A stretch of DNA of 64,000 nt from contig CBDFKQ010000011.1 in NCBI GenBank assembly GCA_965248855.1, positions 186,001-250,000 of the forward strand. The letters run 5' to 3'. Position 1 is the first letter of the stretch. The number at the start of each line of letters is the position of its first letter. The notes under the pieces were generated by a model that was given only the letters and a program-made list of their open reading frames with translations, did no database searches and had not been told where the DNA came from. Shown piece after piece: positions 61,984 through 64,000 of the stretch. The position numbers and the translations under genes were made by a program. Origin of the DNA: CBDFKQ01 sp965248855 (GTDB taxonomy: Bacteria > Bacteroidota > Bacteroidia > Cytophagales > 172606-1).

Positions 61984-62358
61984 TTATTGGTCGGTTGCCT
62001 TTCGTTTAAACTTTTTGCTTATCCCCGTTTCACAGCCAAAATAATTTTCAAGTACTGTTAACAGGGTTTCCGATTCTTCACGCATCTTTTTTACTATGTC
62101 TTTAAACTCAGGCTCATTGCTTATTGAGTTATCGGCCAGTAAGCAAAGGACATTGCAAAGGCCTGTGATTCTAAGCAATGGCGCTTTCAATACATGGTTA
62201 AAATGATTGTTGCTTTCCTTATCTGTTTTTTCTATAAATTCTTTTAAGGCTTCCATCATCCCGAGTTGTATTGCATACCTGTCTTTCTCTTCCAGCTTTA
62301 TAAAATCGAGCTGCAGGAGTATTTGTTTTATGGCTGTACGGTGGTCGAAGTCATTCAT
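61984..62358 (-). CDS. orphan HisKA-like protein (E2)
   Basis: 124 residues. The His box HFNHVLKAPLLRITGLCNVL is unchanged from E1 apart from one residue, whereas the N-terminal 50 residues differ more; this suggests selection on the box. No ATPase domain. Confidence 0.6.
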   Translation of the reverse strand: MNDFDHRTAIKQILLQLDFIKLEEKDRYAIQLGMMEALKEFIEKTDKESNNHFNHVLKAPLLRITGLCNVLCLLADNSISNEPEFKDIVKKMREESETLLTVLENYFGCETGISKKFKRKATDQ

Positions 62359-63148
62359 TTAGTTTTAAGATTCTTTTATAATAGTCCGTGTAATGTTCTT
62401 CCATATAAGCCGTTAAGTCTTTACAATTTTGCAGGTTTCTTTTTTCTCTTCCCATCATGTGGGAGAAAGGACGATTATGAAAACTGCCTAAATTTGTATA
62501 ACCTTTGTAAACCGGATAGGGTAATAGTGAACCGATGGTTAAATTATTTTCTATTGCATACCGGTAAGCAAAAAACGGCTCACTGCAGGCAGCAAAAAAA
62601 TACGGGTCGTGGAATTTCCCTGCATTTTCATTCAGGAATTGATGCAGTGTTTTGGCATAGGCTTTCATGTGCCCGCAGTCATTGAAACCCAATATTCCGG
62701 AATGGATTGTTTTATGTCCCGGCTCGATGTCAATTTTTGCTTTCTTAAGCCTTTGGTTAAAAAACCACATATCGAAGCTGTCAATTTCCATGTTCTGACA
62801 AATCAGATCTGCATTTAGGATTTGTTCGGGGATTGCCTCCCATATAAATAAATCCCCGTCCACAAATACAAAGGGTTCTTTTTGAATTTCACAAACATGA
62901 ACCTTTACCGCTGTTTGTAAATAGGATCGGTTAAATTCTATTCCTTCCAGGCCCGGGTTACAATCATCATAGGGCAGTTGCAGTTTATCAATCAATATTT
63001 CCTTTCCTTTTTTATCTGTATGAAGGATTACTTTATAACCAAATTTCTTTAGTTGTAATAAACTTAAAGCCCAGGCTAAATAATGGTACTCCGGTTTAAA
63101 AAAATCGGTCGGGTTCTTATGATACAGGTAACCGTGTAAAAATATCAT
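62351..63148 (-). CDS. glycosyltransferase-like protein (E2)
   Basis: 265 residues, gap-free with the E1 protein at 26518. FVFVDGDLF and the GHKTIHSGILGF region are kept. Differences concentrate in residues 60-110. Confidence 0.6.
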   Translation of the reverse strand: MIFLHGYLYHKNPTDFFKPEYHYLAWALSLLQLKKFGYKVILHTDKKGKEILIDKLQLPYDDCNPGLEGIEFNRSYLQTAVKVHVCEIQKEPFVFVDGDLFIWEAIPEQILNADLICQNMEIDSFDMWFFNQRLKKAKIDIEPGHKTIHSGILGFNDCGHMKAYAKTLHQFLNENAGKFHDPYFFAACSEPFFAYRYAIENNLTIGSLLPYPVYKGYTNLGSFHNRPFSHMMGREKRNLQNCKDLTAYMEEHYTDYYKRILKLNE

Positions 63149-63196
63149 TTGTCTGTTTGGCTTTAGTGGTTGTTAAAAATTTGTTTCCGTTAAGGT

Positions 63197-64000
63197 TCAG
63201 CAAAACATGGCGTATTGTGCGTTAAAATTTATTGACTGTGGTGCAATACCGTTTATAAACTGCAGGCGGACAAGTGTCCAGTATACGGGGTATTCTATTT
63301 TATTAAACCTGCCCGGAATAAGGGTAATTAAAAAATCGGGGTCGTTTCTCCATGTTACGGCGTCGTCGCTTACCTGTACCTGAGCCGTTGCTGCCTGCTC
63401 TAAATAAATGCCCCAACGGATTAATTTGGCCTGAAGGCCGGGCAAATTGAGGGCTGAAGCATTTTTATAAGGTAAGTTTACAATCAGGTTGGCGGCCTGT
63501 ACGCCCCTTAACTCTTTCCCCGATAAATTTCCCGCATTTCCTACGGGGAAACTTTGGTAAGGGGCTACAGTTAAGGCTGCATTGGTTACGGTAACTTTAA
63601 GGGGTGTTGCGCCCTGATTACTGATTCCCACATTCCCCGACACATTTACATTCGGAGCTTCAGGAAAATAAACAGGCAGTTTATTATAGGCCGATACTTC
63701 AACCGGTAAACGGGGTGCGCCGCTTTCAAATACACGTAAGAAGCCAAAGTTAAGGACCTGACCGCCTCCCATTGTATATTTTATAAAGAATTTATACTGC
63801 CTTGTCATGTCAGGCAACTGTTCAAAATAATCTGCCCTCTGGTCGTGGGTCGAATAACCCGACGTTCCGTAATCAAAAAATACGCCTTTGTGGTTAACGG
63901 TTAATTGGCTGATGCCCGGATACCAAGCCTGATTGTTTGGCGCCGGCTCATAACTTTCGGCGTGTTGGTCGTTTAGCTGTTTATTAAAATATTTTGTTAC
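63197..64000 (-). CDS. beta-rich putative spike protein (E2), 5' end outside window
   Basis: The frame is open to the last base of the window, so the N-terminal part is missing; about 268 residues are visible. It aligns with residues about 166-432 of the E1 protein. Conserved blocks include KQLNDQHAE, the PDMTRQYKFFIK segment and the C-terminal LIVNLPYKNA...LNLPG region. Confidence 0.6.
   Translation of the reverse strand, partial: VTKYFNKQLNDQHAESYEPAPNNQAWYPGISQLTVNHKGVFFDYGTSGYSTHDQRADYFEQLPDMTRQYKFFIKYTMGGGQVLNFGFLRVFESGAPRLPVEVSAYNKLPVYFPEAPNVNVSGNVGISNQGATPLKVTVTNAALTVAPYQSFPVGNAGNLSGKELRGVQAANLIVNLPYKNASALNLPGLQAKLIRWGIYLEQAATAQVQVSDDAVTWRNDPDFLITLIPGRFNKIEYPVYWTLVRLQFINGIAPQSINFNAQYAMFC

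Larger units (their letters stand above)
44223..64000. mobile_element. second tandem provirus-like element E2 (left part)
   Basis: Same order and orientation as E1: att core, hairpin, three iterons, integrase with terminator, promoter/leader, RHS cargo, small gene/XRE pair, then the minus-strand lysis block. Differences: entirely different cargo tips, an extra restriction-modification pair, and lack of the 210- and 63-residue late genes. The window ends inside the putative spike gene, so its Rep, capsid candidates and right att are not seen. Confidence 0.88.

Overview
The window comes from a member of the Bacteroidota, probably a Chitinophagaceae- or Sphingobacteriia-like relative. The signs are low G+C, a Por/type IX secretion sorting tail, TTG-N19-TAnnTTTG promoters, Bacteroidota-type tyrosine recombinases, and secreted RHS proteins with a DUF6443-like start.

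Positions 1-7117 are ordinary chromosome: the end of an FG-GAP/VCBS protein, phosphoglycerate kinase (pgk), a cyclic-nucleotide-binding-domain protein, a large secreted protein with a type IX sorting tail, and a HAD hydrolase. A tRNA with anticodon CAT (7118-7191) follows.

From the 3' end of that tRNA to the end of the window lie two related integrated elements in direct tandem. Element 1 (E1) spans 7178-44222, about 37 kb. Element 2 (E2) starts at 44223 and runs off the window. A 15-bp copy of the tRNA 3' end marks both the start of E1 and the E1/E2 junction. Each element has, in order: a hairpin, TTGCTCA iterons spaced 20-22 bp apart (five in E1, three in E2), a tyrosine recombinase with terminator, a promoter and leader, a variable secreted-toxin cargo block, a short conserved gene divergent from an XRE regulator, and then a minus-strand virus-like gene block.

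The E1 cargo is a YD-repeat protein, an LRR protein, and a 2575-residue RHS protein ending in a nucleic-acid-deaminase-like toxin domain, followed by a DUF416-family presumed immunity protein. The E2 cargo is an LRR protein, a YD protein with DUF5977-like repeats, a glutathione-peroxidase fold that has lost its whole catalytic tetrad, an RHS protein with a tip of unknown function, a membrane-anchored presumed immunity protein and a broken lipoprotein gene. E2 also carries a HindIII-like restriction-modification pair in a second slot that is empty in E1.

The virus-like block is complete in E1 (23607-43627). An early operon encodes small proteins, an SSB-like protein with a DDLPF tail, a Rep_1-type (HUH) rolling-circle initiator and a hairpin cluster that may be the origin; an XRE repressor diverges from it. 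A densely packed late operon of about 14 kb encodes many small membrane or beta-rich proteins, a very basic protein, a transglutaminase-like protein, a membrane-anchored lytic transglycosylase, a CHAP-type hydrolase, a glycosyltransferase-like protein and an orphan histidine-kinase dimerisation domain. I see no terminase, portal, tail gene, morphogenesis ATPase or conjugation gene. My reading is a provirus of a tailless, probably membrane-containing virus replicating by rolling circle, distantly like FLiP/phi48:2-type viruses but much larger and loaded with polymorphic toxins. That reading is inference; the gene content and tandem structure are seen directly.
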